The notes below the pieces were generated by a model, which was not told the DNA's origin, did not search any database, and saw nothing but the letters and a program-made list of their open reading frames with translations. This document shows positions 46,878 through 58,542 of a stretch of 64,000 nucleotides of DNA, one piece after another. Source of the DNA: Trametes villosa (lineage: Eukaryota; Basidiomycota; Agaricomycetes; Polyporales; Polyporaceae); the NCBI GenBank assembly GCA_002964805.2, contig PUDQ02000113.1, forward strand, positions 558,001 to 622,000, read 5' to 3'. Every line of letters starts with the position of its first letter. Positions within the stretch are counted from its first letter, which is position 1. The translations under genes were made by a program, and so were the position numbers.

Positions 46878-49257
46878 ATGTCCCGCTCGTCCTTCTCTCC
46901 GCACGCGTCTGACGACGGCGCCTCTGTTGCCTCACGGAAATCGAAGAATGAAGCGACTGTGGCAGAGTCGTCCGCATTTGACGCAGAGGTCGCTGCCGCC
47001 GCGCCTCGTCTCAGCGGGCCTGCACTTACAGCCGCTATCGCATGCGTCGCAGGGACTGGGTTCACTCTATTCGGGTACGTCCCACATTCACCGGCGCATT
47101 GAAAGTGCAGCATGCTCACCGGCCCTATGCAGATACGACCAAGGCGTCATGTCGGCCCTTCTCACGGCCAAGCAGTTCGAGAACGTCTTCCCGCAAGTCG
47201 TAGTGAACGCGTCCGAGCCGTCGAACCATGCCACCCTCCAGAGCTTCGTGGTCGCTGTATACGTGAGCACCCTCCTTTGCAGCCGCGTGTGCCGGACCGG
47301 ATGCCTAACGGACGTGTATGCGCAGGAAATCGGCTGCCTGATCGGCGCGCTGTCGAACCTCTGGATCGGCGACTGGCTCGGGCGGCGGCGCACGATCGTG
47401 CTCGGCGGCATTATCATGATCGTCGGCGCCATCCTCCAGACGACGTCCTTCAGCTACGCGCAGATGGTCGTCGCCCGCATCATCACCGGCTTGGGCAACG
47501 GCCTGAACGTGAGTCTTACATACGTCGTTCGCGCTATGCGCGCGCCTTTGCTGAGCCGGTGCTGCCGCAGACTTCGACCGTGCCGTCGTATCATGCGGAG
47601 TGTTCGCCGGCAGCGCGCAGGGGCAGCCTGATTATGATCGAGGGTAGCTTGATTACCTTTGGCATTATGATCTCGTACGTGCCGCCGTTCGCTTGTTCCC
47701 ATCCTGACGTCGCTCATCATCGTTTGCAGATACGTGCGTACCGGCTGACCGTCCTTGCGCTGTACATGTACTAACGCTCGTGGATTCTCCAACTCAGTGG
47801 ATAGACTTTGCATTGTAAGTGCCCTCGGCGTGCGGTCCATCTGCGGCGCGTCTAACCACGCATGTATACAGCTTCTGGATATCTGGATCATCTGCGCAAT
47901 GGCGCGTGCCCATAGCGCTCCAGATCGTCCTCGCCATAATCATGATTGCTGGCATCTCATTCGTACGTGCCGCCCCCCGCATCTGCATCTTCGATCCTAA
48001 CTGCCCGCCACCGCACGTCGCAGCTGCCCGAGTCGCCGCGCTGGCTCGCGAAGCACGGCCGCCATGCGGAGGCGCTCGCCGTCATCTCTGCGCTCGACGG
48101 GAAGCCGCACACGGACGCGGGCGTGCAGCAGACGTACCACGGCATCCGCGAGGCGATCGCGGCGGAGTCGCACCTCGGCGCGGGCGAGGCGACGCCCCTG
48201 CGCGAGCTGTTCACGCACGGCCGCTCGCAGAACTTCCGCCGTGCGTTCTTGGGCGTCGTCGTGCAGTGCTTCCAGCAGATCACCGGCATCAACCTTATCA
48301 CCTACTATGCGGTGAGTGTGCCCCCTACCCCCGTGTGCTCGCGTTGTCCATCGAGCGCCGCTGACGATGGTGGTGGTGAACTGTTGAACTGTCTAGACGT
48401 TGTTGTTTGAGCGACTTGGCATCGACGACGTGAAGGCGCGCATAATCGCGGCCGCGAATGGGACGGAGTACTTCCTCGCGTCGCTGGTCGCGATCTTCCT
48501 CATCGACCGCGTCGGCCGGCGGCCGCTCATGCTGTTCGGCGCCGTTGGGCAGACGGTGACTATGGTGCTCCTCGCAGTGCTGGGCAGCGTGGACACGTCG
48601 GGCACGCAGCTTGCGTCAGCGGTGCTCCTGTTCGTCTTCAACTCGTTCTTCGCCATCGGTTGGCTGGGCATGACATGGCTCTACGTGAGTGCCGACACAT
48701 CCTAGGTAGCCTATCGGAGATGTTGACTGCTTGTTTGCCAGCCGGCCGAGATCGTGGGTCTGCGCATCCGCGCGCCAGCAAACGCGTTCAGCACGGCGTC
48801 GAACTGGACGTTCAACTTCATGGTCGTCATGGTCACCGGGCCCTCGTTCAACAACATCAGCTGGGGCACGTACATTGGTGCGTTTCTAGCCCTCCACGTC
48901 CCGTACTCCGAGTTGGCCGCCGATAGATGCTGACGGCGATGCGCAGTGTTCGCGGCGCTGAACGCGTTCATCATACCCATCGTGTACTTCTTCTTCCCCG
49001 AGACCGCAGGCCGCTCCCTGGAAGGTTTGTCCCACACTCTATCTGAGGGGTTCTTGGCGTGCTGACCTGGGGTTGTAGATATGGACGTCGTGTTCGCGCT
49101 TGCGTACAACGAGGGCGTGTCCCCTGTTGGGGTATCGCTCCGCAAGGACGTGCCACCCGCAGGCTCGGCAGAGGCCGACGAGATCTTGGGCATCCGCGGG
49201 CGCGAAGGCTCTCTGCGGGAGGACGCGCCTGCACAGGCGGGGTCGGAGAAGGCATGA
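46878..49257 (+). CDS. MFS sugar transporter (sugar porter family)
   Basis: Twelve-helix plasma-membrane permease for hexoses or related sugars. The N-terminal cytosolic tail begins MSRSSFSPHASDDGASV. Family signatures follow in order: YDQGVMSALLT, the loop motif DWLGRRRT, SPAARRGSL, ISYWIDF, PESPRWLAKHGR, QCFQQITGINLITYYA, DRVGRRPLM, NSFFAIGWLGMTWLYPAEI and PETAGRSLEDMDVVF. The proximal ISYWIDF block is split by an unusual splice arrangement at 47675-47797, and small introns separate most helices. No frameshift remains after joining. The substrate cannot be deduced. A TATATA box lies 74 bp upstream. The first in-frame ATG was used. Confidence 0.9.
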
Positions 49258-49801
49258 TAGCCTCAAGCTACTTGGATGAAGTTATGCAACTCGAGTCAGC
49301 GGTGTAGACCTAGAGTCCCGCATGTATCAATAGCAGTTGGCATGTAGTATTGTCACGATCAACCATGAGCTCTTCTTAATGTATAATACTCGCGGTCTGG
49401 CATGGCGTGCATCTTGGCGTGCATCGGGTATCCCAGTTTAGGATGTCGAGCAGGGTAACAAGTTGAACACCCCCTTTTCCCTGTGACTGCCTTGAACGAG
49501 TAGGTGAACCTGGGTGGCAGATAGATATCCCCTGTGAAGCGACACTAGGAACGTATTCTGGCGGCGAGCCTGTGATAGTCTGCGTGTGTTCCTCTGAAAA
49601 GGGCCGAAGAGTGACTTGGGAGAGGTCGGCGGCGCGCGCGCCACCGACGCGTAGCAGGCGTCTAAATACGCGTGCGTGGGAAACTGATCCGGGCGCGTAG
49701 ATGTGGGCGCCTGTCGCGTAGATAACCTCGCGTCGGCGATCCTGTTGTTCAACTTGCACTCCCTCTCTCTCCCTCCTTCCACCTTCTCCTCGTCCTCCAC
49801 C
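49258..49801 (+). promoter_or_regulatory. CDT1 promoter with two ACGCGT (MCB) boxes
   Basis: ACGCGT occurs at 49647-49652 and 49668-49673, about 130-155 bp before the CDT1 start codon and only 21 bp apart. This hexamer is the binding site of MBF, which drives cdt1 expression at G1/S in fission yeast. The left part of the region is the transporter's 3' end. Confidence 0.6.
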
Positions 49802-51802
49802 ATGTCTGACCTCTACTCCGCGCTTCGTGTCTCCCCTCGCAAGAAGCGTGTCCTCCCCACCTCGGACGACGAGGACGTCCTCACTCCCAAGCGTCTCCGG
49901 CGCAACAGCACTGTGTCAGTAGCCACGCGCGTCTTGTTCCATGTTCATGAACTCACAGCTCGTGCAGCCCTCCCACCCCCTCCTCGACGCACTCCCGTCG
50001 CAAAGCCAACAATGTCGATCCTGGCACACTCCCCGCACACATCTCCCGCATGCACACCATCCAGACCGCCCTCCAGCATGCCCTCTCCCATGCCCTCGCG
50101 ACCTGTGCGGTAGCGCCTTCAGAAGACACTGGCGTCGTCCGCAACGTCCTCAACCACATGTCCCTCGGCGCATACAGCGGCCTCACGACCAAGATCGACG
50201 TTGATGACTTGAAGCGGTTGTGCTGGCTTTGGGAGTGGGACGGCAAGTCTACATCTGCCTCATCGGGTCCCAAGGCAGGGAAGGGCAAGAAGGCCAAGGT
50301 TGCAGAGGAGGACGCGGAGGACAACCCTTTCCTCGACGATGCCAAGCCTGCTGCTGCTCCGACTCCCAAGGACTGGCAGCGGGGGGCTATGGGCTTCGTC
50401 GTGAGTCAGACTACGCACTTCTCCAAGTCCGCAGGAGCAAGGCTCCCCGTGTACGGCCTCGGCATCGAGGTCGAGATGGACATCGACAAGGACATGAAGG
50501 GAGGCATGGCCGCTGTTGCTCGCTGGACCTCGGGTGCCGAGAGCAGGCGGAAGCAAGTCCTACACAAGCTGGAGCAATGGGTCAAGGTACGTGCTCGTCT
50601 AATCGGACTCGGATTCAGACTCACCTCCTTATTAGCTCCATGCGGACGACAAGGTCGTACCCCAAATACCCATGGCTGAACTGCCTCCTCTCCCCTCGGC
50701 TGCTAAGCCTTCAAACCTGACGCGTCTGCTTGCGTCCTCTTCTCCCAAATCTCCCGCTGCTGCATCTATCCTTGCTGTGCCCGAGTGCCCTCCGTCCCCG
50801 ACGAGGTCGAGCTCTAAAGCTCAGCTGCTGAAGTCGCCGACCAAGAAGGTCCGCGAGTTTGCTGTTCCGTTCCCGGTCACCCCGTCGGCCAACCGCATCG
50901 GCACGCCTACGACGAACCGCATCCTGGGGACGCCGTCGACCAACCGTGTTCTCGGCACTCCTTCCTCCAGCCGCAAGCTCGGCACGCCCTCCACGAACCG
51001 CGTCCTGTTCCCCCAGACGCCATCCTCGCGCCATAACCGCAGCGAGGACGACCTCCGCACGCCTACGAGCGCGCGCACCCCTTCCCTCGCCGGGAGCGAG
51101 ACGCCCTCCGACTCCGACGCGTCCGTCCCCTCCACGCCCGTGCACCAGCGCGGCGACAACGCATCGACGGTCCCGCAGACCCCGACCAGCTCGCGCAGGC
51201 AAGCCTTGTACGACCGCATCCGCGCGCGCTCCGTGCAGAACACGCCCACGAAGGCGCACCCGAACGGCACGCCGATGTCCAAGGACCTGCTGCTCAAGCT
51301 GAGCCAGGAGGAGATGCGCCGGCGCTGCCTGCTCGGCCGCCTCGGCGGCGTCGCCGAGTCCGTCTGGATGCTCTTCTCGAACCCCGCCGGGCTCGCGGGC
51401 GCGGCGAACCCGCGCAAGCGCCGCGCGCTGCCCGCGTCCGAGGTCGCCGCCGCGGTGCGCAAGTCGTCGCCCGTGCCGCTCTCCGCGGCGGAGGCGCACG
51501 AGAGCCTCGGGATGCTCACCACGCTCTGCCCGTTCTTCCTCCGGCGCATGGACGTCTCTGGGGAGGAGTGGCTCGAGATGCCCGCGCAGACCGCGGGCGC
51601 GGGCGAGTCGGCGGACGCGGGTACTGGTGTTGGTGAGGCGGCCGCTGGGGCGGTGCCGAGCAGCCCGGGGAAGCTGAGGCTGGCGAAGGACGAGAGCGCG
51701 AAGGAGGTGCTCACGCGCAGCCCGCGCCGGGTGAAGCGGGAGGGATGGGGGCTGCGCGAGGTGCGCGAGCGCATCCGGCGCGAGCTCGAGCAGGCCGACT
51801 GA
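49802..51802 (+). CDS. CDT1: DNA replication licensing factor Cdt1
   Basis: Loads the MCM2-7 helicase at origins with ORC and Cdc6. Three exons (49802-49914, 49959-50586, 50636-51802) give 635 aa. The N-terminal helical block ([43 protein letters not shown]) and the C-terminal winged helix ([60 protein letters not shown]) match fungal Cdt1. Residues around 335-375 are a run of four to five 9-aa repeats (GTPSTNRVL type) with TP sites. The N terminus carries SPRKK and TPKRLRR phosphosite and nuclear-signal motifs. Intron 1 uses GTCAGT, which alone restores the frame. Confidence 0.9.
50896..51010 (+). repeat. 27-bp in-frame repeat in CDT1 (GTPxxNRxL)
   Basis: Four consecutive 27-bp units encode [27 protein letters not shown] and GTPSTNRVL, then a partial unit (FPQTPSSR). 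Each contains a Thr-Pro site, giving a dense array of possible cyclin-dependent kinase targets between the two folded domains. Confidence 0.85.
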
Positions 51803-52152
51803 GCGCCTGCGCCTCTCATGCTCATGATTTTTCTTTATGCTTTGCTTTATTCTGTCTCGTGTGCTCGCGGACGATACCGCACAATGCTCTCTACCGATAC
51901 GCTCGCCTGCGTTGCGAGAATGACCTTTGACGAACCATGATGGCTGCGTTTGCGTTATGTATATATCATTTATAGTTGTGCGCATCTAGTACCTGTACGA
52001 TCCGGTCAGAACGAATATCAATGACTGTACACCCGAATATCCTTGTCTGACAGCGCGAGAGTGATCCTATGCATTTCGCATTCCAAGACAGCAGTGGGTA
52101 TGATACAACGAGAACTCCAGAAAGCAGACAAAGCACGATGTACAAACCGCCC
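51803..52152. other. Convergent 3' region of CDT1 and the oxidoreductase
   Basis: 350 bp between two stop codons that face each other. No gene found. It is more AT-rich than its neighbours, as expected for paired 3' untranslated regions. Confidence 0.45.
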
Positions 52153-53786
52153 TCACACCTGCCCGAACTTCTCCCGCGCCTCCTTCTCGAACTGCACGCA
52201 GTCCACCAGGACGCCCTCACGCCGGCTCTTCTCCGCCGCGAACACCGCGAGGTGGCTGCGGAGCACGTCCTCGACGTCCGCCCCAAGCACGCGCTGCTCG
52301 CCCGTGCGTACCGCCTCGACGAACGCGCTGATGAGCCCGAGGTCGCCGCCGCCGTGGCCGCCGCCGTCCGCGCGCGGGACGTGGCGCGTGCTCTTGCGCG
52401 TGCGGAAGTCCGTCGCGGTGAACGTGCTCATGTCGCCCACGACCTCGCCGAACGCGAAGTGCAGGCGCGTCTGCCGCTCGCAGATGAGCGTCGTCTGCGC
52501 GACCATCGTGAACGACGCGGTCGCGCCGCTCGAGAACTCGAGGTTTACGACCTGCGATGGGCGGTGTCAGTACGCTGTTTTCGTCGAGGGGAAGAGGTGG
52601 AAAGGGGGAGGGGGGACAGGTACCTGGTTATCACACACGTCGTTGTCGCACTCGTACACACACCGCCCGTACGGCCCGGTCTTGAGCGCGTCCCCAATGT
52701 TCTCGATGTCAGGCAAGCCGTCAACGAGGGCCGACGAGGGCCAGCCCGTTTGCCCCTGTGCGACGGGGTCGAGGTAAACTGTATTCGTTGTTAGTGCGGA
52801 CAGGGGAAGCAGGGCAGTCGGGCCGCGCACTCTTCTTCGCGCTGTAGGCGCAGTCACGTTCGTACGCGCAGTCGACGCAGCGTTTGGCCTCGCCTGCGGC
52901 CGCAGGTTTGCTGGCCTTGCGGAAATGCTGCAGCGAGCCAAACGAGGAGGTCCGGGTCGGGGTTCCGGGATACATGTACTGGCAGAGGATGTCAATGTCA
53001 CTGCCCATGATCGTTAGCCGCAGCGCACGGTACAGGGAGCAGGGGGGACCGTACTGGCAACTCTTGGTCATCAGCGAGAAGCAGCTGTCCGCCTCACGCC
53101 CCCAATTCCCTCGGACGTAAGAGTGCGAGAAGTGCCAGAATCCAACAGGTTCAACGTGCACGACGTTAATAAGTGGCCCAAAGTTCGCGTTGCGGATGAC
53201 TTCCATCATCTCCTTATTGTACGGCGAGTAGCGGAGCACTGGTCAAGACCCGTTAACACCGCAAAACCTTGTAAGATGAGAACATCGAGGCTGACCATGG
53301 CCCACCCCGAAGATGACCCCCGCCTTCTTCACGGCGGCCTCCATCTGCACGCACGCCTCGACGGTGGTCGCCATGGGCTTCTCGCACAGGATGTGGTACC
53401 CTTGCGCAGCGAACGCGAGGGCGACCTCCAGGTGCATATGGTCCTGGACGGCGATCACCACGGCGTCCGCGAGACGCTTTCCGATCGTCTGGATGGTCTC
53501 CGCGGAGGCCTTCAGGAGGTCCTGGTACGTCTCGAATACGAGCGTCTTGTCGACCGAGTATGTCTCTGCGACGATCTGGCGGGTCTTCGGGAGCGGCTCC
53601 GCGATCGTCACAACCTTGCACAGCGTTGGCTCCTGCAAGGCATACTGGGCGTACCCCTACAATAGCCCGCAATCAGAGCGGCTCAATGGATACATGTCGA
53701 GCATGGCGTACCCTACCGCGCTGACCACAGCCAACGATGGCAATGGTAACGGGCTCGTTTGCGAATCTGGCAAGAGGGTTTGGCAT
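52153..53786 (-). CDS. Gfo/Idh/MocA family NAD(P)-dependent oxidoreductase
   Basis: Two-domain sugar or polyol dehydrogenase family. The Rossmann motif is VTIAIVGCGQRG in the first exon, which starts MPNPLARFANEP at 53786. The next exon starts YAQYALQEPTLCKVV and contains DAVVIAVQDHMHLEVALAFA and the signature ILCEKPMATT, with the conserved Lys. The C-terminal domain has VLRYSPYNKEMMEVI, VHVEPVGFWHFSHSYVRGNW and DIDILCQYMY. A cysteine cluster CVDCAYERDCAYSAKK, which could bind zinc, is typical of one fungal branch. At least four introns are present. It ends VQFEKEAREKFGQV. The substrate is unknown. Confidence 0.87.
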
Positions 53787-54303
53787 GCTGTTGCTGGGAT
53801 TGGTAGATGAGGAACCGGGGAGCCTCAGAGAGCGGCGCCATGCGCTTTTAGCAGCACTCGCTAAGGGCATCACGGTCCGCGGTGGGTAATCCTCGTCTAT
53901 CGTGCGAGGCGGCAGAGCCTACTTCTGACCCTAGATATCGAGCGAACTGTAGCGCGAAGGCGCAGTTCCGCCTGGCTTGCGGCACCTGATGCCTGAGACT
54001 GCAGGTAGAGTTGGGCGAAGGCGTATCAGCAGGCAGCACAGGACGGGGAGAAGAGTGCCTGATCGCCGGCAGGCCGTCCAACGGCGAGAGGGCGATTTCG
54101 TATCAGCTTTCAAGTAAACGGATCTAGCTGGGCCTTACGCCCGTAAGCACATGCACATATAGTCTGCGTATCGGGCGCCGGCGGAGAGCATCATTTGTAG
54201 ACATCCTGGGAGTGACGGCGGGAAATGACATTTGTTGACATCCAAGAGTGACGGTCAGGCACTGTAGCTGAGCAGAGAGCTGGTTTTAGTAGAAGTTGAA
54301 GCG
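53787..54303. promoter_or_regulatory. Host promoter region left of the transposon
   Basis: About 520 bp upstream of the oxidoreductase. Before the transposon inserted, this and 62730-62812 formed one short spacer of roughly 600 bp between two divergent genes. No TATA box is obvious. CACTGTAG at about 54260 resembles a CACTA end but has no partner on the right. Confidence 0.5.
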
Positions 54304-54308
54304 GTGAA

Positions 54309-54342
54309 CCCCAGTGAGAATCGACAAGATCCAGATGCATCC
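54309..54342 (+). repeat. Left terminal inverted repeat of the 8.4-kb transposon
   Basis: 34 bp, one mismatch (position 29) to the right end. It is followed at once by the GCATCCAAAA array, which may be the transposase binding sites. Confidence 0.92.
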
Positions 54343-54382
54343 AAAAGCATCCAAAAGCATCCAAAAGCATCCGCAGGCATCT
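54337..54382 (+). repeat. 10-bp subterminal tandem array
   Basis: Units start at 54337, 54347, 54357, 54367 and 54377. The first three read GCATCCAAAA, then GCATCCGCAG and GCATCT. Subterminal arrays like this are bound by the transposase in CACTA elements; that role here is inferred. Confidence 0.8.
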
Positions 54383-54728
54383 GTAGATATCCTCGTGCGT
54401 CCGTTACCGCATTTGGCCAGATAAGCGCCCGTCTCGATCGACGAAATGACATCGTTTGTCATGCCATCGTTCGCTCGTTCACGACATGTCAGGACATTCA
54501 TAGGAGCACACTACTCTTGGGTCTGTTCTCTCTCTCTATCTCTCTGGTACACTCCTTTGAGCATGTCTTTCTCGAGCTGGGCTGGCCCGACGCCGAACTA
54601 GGGCACCACTTCGCACTGGTCTGCGCACCCGCGCTCGCGCCTCCCACCGTCGTCCGCCGCACGGAACTGCGCTCTCCGCAACTCTCGTCGTACGCATGCA
54701 GTTCCATAATTAATCTGTACTCAGTGTG

Positions 54729-54736
54729 TATAAAAG
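54729..54736 (+). promoter_or_regulatory. TATA box of the transposase gene
   Basis: TATAAAAG lies 59-66 bp before the transposase ATG. A pyrimidine-rich tract (CTCTCTCTATCTCTC) lies about 190 bp further upstream, at 54526-54545. Confidence 0.65.
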
Positions 54737-54794
54737 GCTCTGCACAAATGTCATATATTTTCACTATCCTTTCCCCTCTTGACCTCGACTCGAC

Positions 54795-57700
54795 ATGCAA
54801 CCCAATCCCGACAACCCCGAGCCACCCCCGCCTGGCGACCAGGCTGTCGTCCTATGGTGCAACTGCCTCCAGCTGTGCGACGGGGTATGGACAGAGATCA
54901 AGGAACGCCGCACTTGGAATCGGCACGCGAAGTATCGCGAAGGCCCCGCTGAATTCTTCCAACGTCGGCGGGGTGACGATCCTACGCAGTCGGGCAGCCG
55001 CGCTGCGCCCGCGCGCGCACCCGCAAACCGTGCTCAGGTATGTTCTTCTACAGGACCGGCAATGCGAGCTTGATATTGACGGCTGTTCCAGGCACCCGCG
55101 GCCGCACACGCCGTTCAAGCAGCCGCAGCCGCGCATGCTGTCCACGCACCCGCAGTGGCTACAGCTGTTTTGCGCCAGGTACGTATCGCAGTAGTGTGAG
55201 TAGACACACGTACTAAATATACTACAGGGCAGTAGCGGCCAGGCGGCGACTGGAGCGTCTAGGGCGCAGGAGCTGCCGGAGCCCATGGCTGTGGACCCGC
55301 CGCCCATGCCGCCAGCCATCCCAGCACCGGTGCTCCCCGCGGTGCGCGTGGTCGAACGCATGCGCTACGACGATGATCCACCCGACCCGCCTCCGGACGA
55401 GGCAGACGCGCCCGTCGCAGAGCCCATCTATGGCTACACCGAGGACGTCGGAGTCCCCCAGCAAGCACGCCGGCGCGAGGTCGCGCAGGCGCAGGACTTC
55501 ATTCGCGCCCTCCAAACCGCGACTCTGGGCACCTCTGGCCTGTCTGCGGAGACCGTGGCGCGCCTGCGCACTCCCGCCCACGCTGTGGCTCATATCACCG
55601 ACGAGGAGCGTGCCGCCATCCGCATGTTTCTCGCGCGCGGCAACGCGTCCGAGGACAATTATACCGACAACCGCGCAGCCCTTGTCGAGCTCCACCAGGA
55701 GCACGAGAAGACGTTCCCGACGTACGAGCAAGTCCGGCACATCGTCTCGCACGTCACCGGTATCGACGCGCTCGTCAGCGATATGTGTATCAACTCGTGC
55801 GTGGCCTTCACGGGCCCGTTCGCGGAGCTCGACAAGTGTCCGATCTGCAGGGAGTCCCGCTACGACGCGCACGAAGCGACGCATGGCCGACACGTCGCTC
55901 GCCGGACGTTCCACACGTACCCGCTCGGGCCCCAACTCCAGGCTATGTACGCCTCCCCCGAGAACGCTAATCTCATGCACCACCGCGCGGAGCGCACGCG
56001 CGACATCCAGGACCAGCTGCGCGCCAATCCAAACGCCATGCGCGAGCTCGACGATGTATACTGGGGGTCCGACTACCGCGCCGCCGTGACCAACGCTCCG
56101 ATCACCGACGACGACACCGTCCTCATGTTCTCTATCGACGGCGCCCAGCTCTACCAGTCCAAGGCCAGCGACTGCTGGTTTTATATCTGGATCCTCCTAG
56201 ACCTCCCTCCCCAGGCGCGTTATAAGAAGCGCTATGTCCTCCCCGGCGGCGTCATCGGAGGACCCAAGAAGCCGAAGAACGTCGATTCCTTCCTCTTCCC
56301 CGGCCTGCACCATCTCTCGGCTCTACAGCGCGACGGACTCAAGATCTGGGATGCCGCGCGTGAGGCAGAAATTACCTCCAAGCCGTTCCTGTACCTGGCC
56401 ACCGCGGACGGGCCCGGCATGGCCTACCTCAGCGGCCTGGTCGGCCACCAAGGTGCTCGTGGCTGTCGGCTCTACTGCGGGCTTGTTGGGAGGTTCAAGC
56501 CCTCCGCCTCGACTTACTATCCGGCGATGCTCCGTGCCGAAGACAACCCGCATGGCACTTCTAACCATCCCGACTACGACCCCACGCCAGACGCGGAGCC
56601 TTCTGCCACGACGTCCGCGCGCTATCAGGAGAACCTCCGCGAGGTGGAGGGCTCGCGCAACCTCGGTCAGTACCAGCGTCGCCGTCTGCGCACCGGCATC
56701 GCGAAGCCCAGCATCTTCAGCGGCCTCCCACGCGTGCTCGCGCTGCCGGGGTGCTTCGGCGCCGACCTGATGCACTTGATTACGCTGAACCTGACGGACC
56801 TCCTCATCAGTCTCTTCCGGGGCACGATTCACTGCGACGCCACCGACGACCGCAGCACCTGGGACTGGGCGGTCCTAGCCGACGCGGACGTATGGCGCGC
56901 CCACGGCAAGCTCGTACAAGACTGCACACGGTACCTCCCCGGCTCCTTCGATCGTCCACCACGGAACCCCGCTGAGAAGATCTCTAGCGGATACAAAGCA
57001 TGGGAATTTTTGCTGTACGTATATGGCCTTCTCCCCGGTCTTCTCTACTACACCCTCGCGGCGACATACTACCTCAACTTCTGCAAACTCGTCTACGGCA
57101 TCCGCATCATGCTCCAGCACGTCATCCCCGCCTCCCAGATCCGTGAAGCCCACCACGCCCTCGTCGATTTCGCTGAGGAGTTCGAAAAACTGTACTACTG
57201 CCGCCGCCTTGATCGACTGCACATCATTCGCCATAGCATCCACGCGCTGATCCACATCTGTCACGAAGCCCTCCGCGTCGGTCCTGGCTCCCTCTACAGC
57301 CAATGGACGCTCGAAAACTTCATAGGCAACATAACCCGCGAGATCAAGCAGCACGCAACACCGTACGCGAACGTCTCCGAACGTGCTCTCCGTCGTTGTC
57401 GCATGAACGCGCTCCAGGCGATGATACCCGCTTTCGCATCCGACGAATCGCCGCCTGCGACCTCCATCGATCTCGGCGCTGGCTTCCGTCTCCTGCGCGC
57501 CCGTGACCGGAGCATGTATTCCCTCACCGTACCCACCGAACTCGCCGCACTCCACCGCTTTCTTGCCGCCAACAACGTCCAACTCCATCCAACATACACA
57601 CCCTCCGTGCAGCGTTGGGCGCGGCTTCGCTTGCCCAACGGCCAGATCGCGCGCACCGCCTGGAAGGAGGAGATCACCGAGTCGCGAGGGCGGGAGATCC

Positions 57701-58144
57701 GGCGCGCGCGCATGGTCAAGGTGACCGTTCTCTTCATTGTCCACCATGATTGATGCTGACCTATCCTGCTTATCCCAGCTCACAAACAACCGCTTCGCGG
57801 AGGTGCTATACTTTTTTCTCTACAACATGCCGGCAGTCGGCCAGCGCGCGTTTGCTATGATCTCGTACTTCTCCCCTCCTGACCCCGAAATCCTCGCCGC
57901 CTCCTACAATGTACTCGCTGTTTGTTTGTATCAAGGCAACCTCTCGCGCGCAGTTATCGAGGTACAAGCTATCGAAGCCGTCGTAGCCATGGTCCCCTTT
58001 CCGGAGACGGAGGAGCAGCGGGGTAGAGGGGCGACCCGGTTCTTCGTCGTTGAGAAGCCGGGCCTAGCAGTTGCTGAATTGGGCGGGTTTGCCGAGCCGG
58101 ATGTGCCTGTGGACGGTGTCGAGAACGCAGACGAAGATGATTAA
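54795..58144 (+). CDS. Plavaka/Tnp2-type transposase, 1,062 aa
   Basis: Four exons (54795-55037, 55092-55178, 55228-57720, 57779-58144) join without any stop or frameshift. A zinc-binding motif CINSCVAFTGPFAELDKCPIC sits at about residue 297. After YPLGPQLQAMY comes the RNase H-like core, with LMFSIDGAQLYQSKASDCWF (first candidate acidic residue Asp near 414) and KNVDSFLFPGLHHL. GHQGARGCRLYCGL carries a Cys pair and is followed by GCFGADLMHLITLNL and YGIRIMLQHVIPASQI. This order is that of Tnp2-type transposases as found in basidiomycete Plavaka elements. The N terminus (MQPNPDNPEPPPPGDQAVVL) is Pro-rich, then Ala/His-rich. The C terminus after the last intron is LTNNRFAEVLYFFL to ENADEDD. 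It is probably functional. Confidence 0.9.
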
Positions 58145-58418
58145 GAATATGTATTGTTGTACAGTATGGAATATGATTGATACAGCTTTGTTTTCTATGC
58201 CTACACTGGGACGGGAGCGAGGGAGCAGGACACCGGAAACATGAGTACAACAGACTAGGCACAAACACGAGCAGCAGGCGGGGACACGGGGAAAACACGG
58301 GGACACAGCGACATCGAGCGCGAGGACGCAGACATATCAAGCGCAGGGACTCGGACACATGCAGGTACTATCCAGAGGGAGCGCGGAGTGGACATCTATT
58401 GGAACCGCAGAGGGTGTG

Positions 58419-58480
58419 CCGCGCGCGCACCCAGTACCGCGCGCGCACCCAGTACCGCGCGCGCACCCAGTACCGCGCGT
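58419..58480. repeat. 18-bp tandem repeat
   Basis: Three identical units of CCGCGCGCGCACCCAGTA begin at 58419, 58437 and 58455, then a partial fourth. It lies between the transposase stop and the stop of the minus-strand gene, inside the transposon. It alternates purine and pyrimidine strongly and could adopt unusual DNA structure, but no function is evident. Confidence 0.85.
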
Positions 58481-58542
58481 GCAAGGCGACACCTGCGCGG
58501 CATCGACTGCGCATGCGTAGCGCGGCACCGCGCGTGACCGTC

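Noticed and set aside
54255..54270. CACTGTAG as the left end of a CACTA element
   Set aside because: No matching inverted sequence exists at the right side (62725-62775 has GAGTGTAG in the wrong form), while the CCCCAGTG ends match over 34 bp and carry a duplication.
55285..57753. KDZ (Kyakuja-Dileera-Zisupton) origin of the transposase
   Set aside because: The order of motifs (YPLGPQLQ, SIDGAQLYQ, KNVDSFLFPGL, GHQGARGCRLYCG) fits Tnp2/Plavaka proteins. The CxC zinc modules expected in KDZ proteins and an 8-bp duplication are absent.
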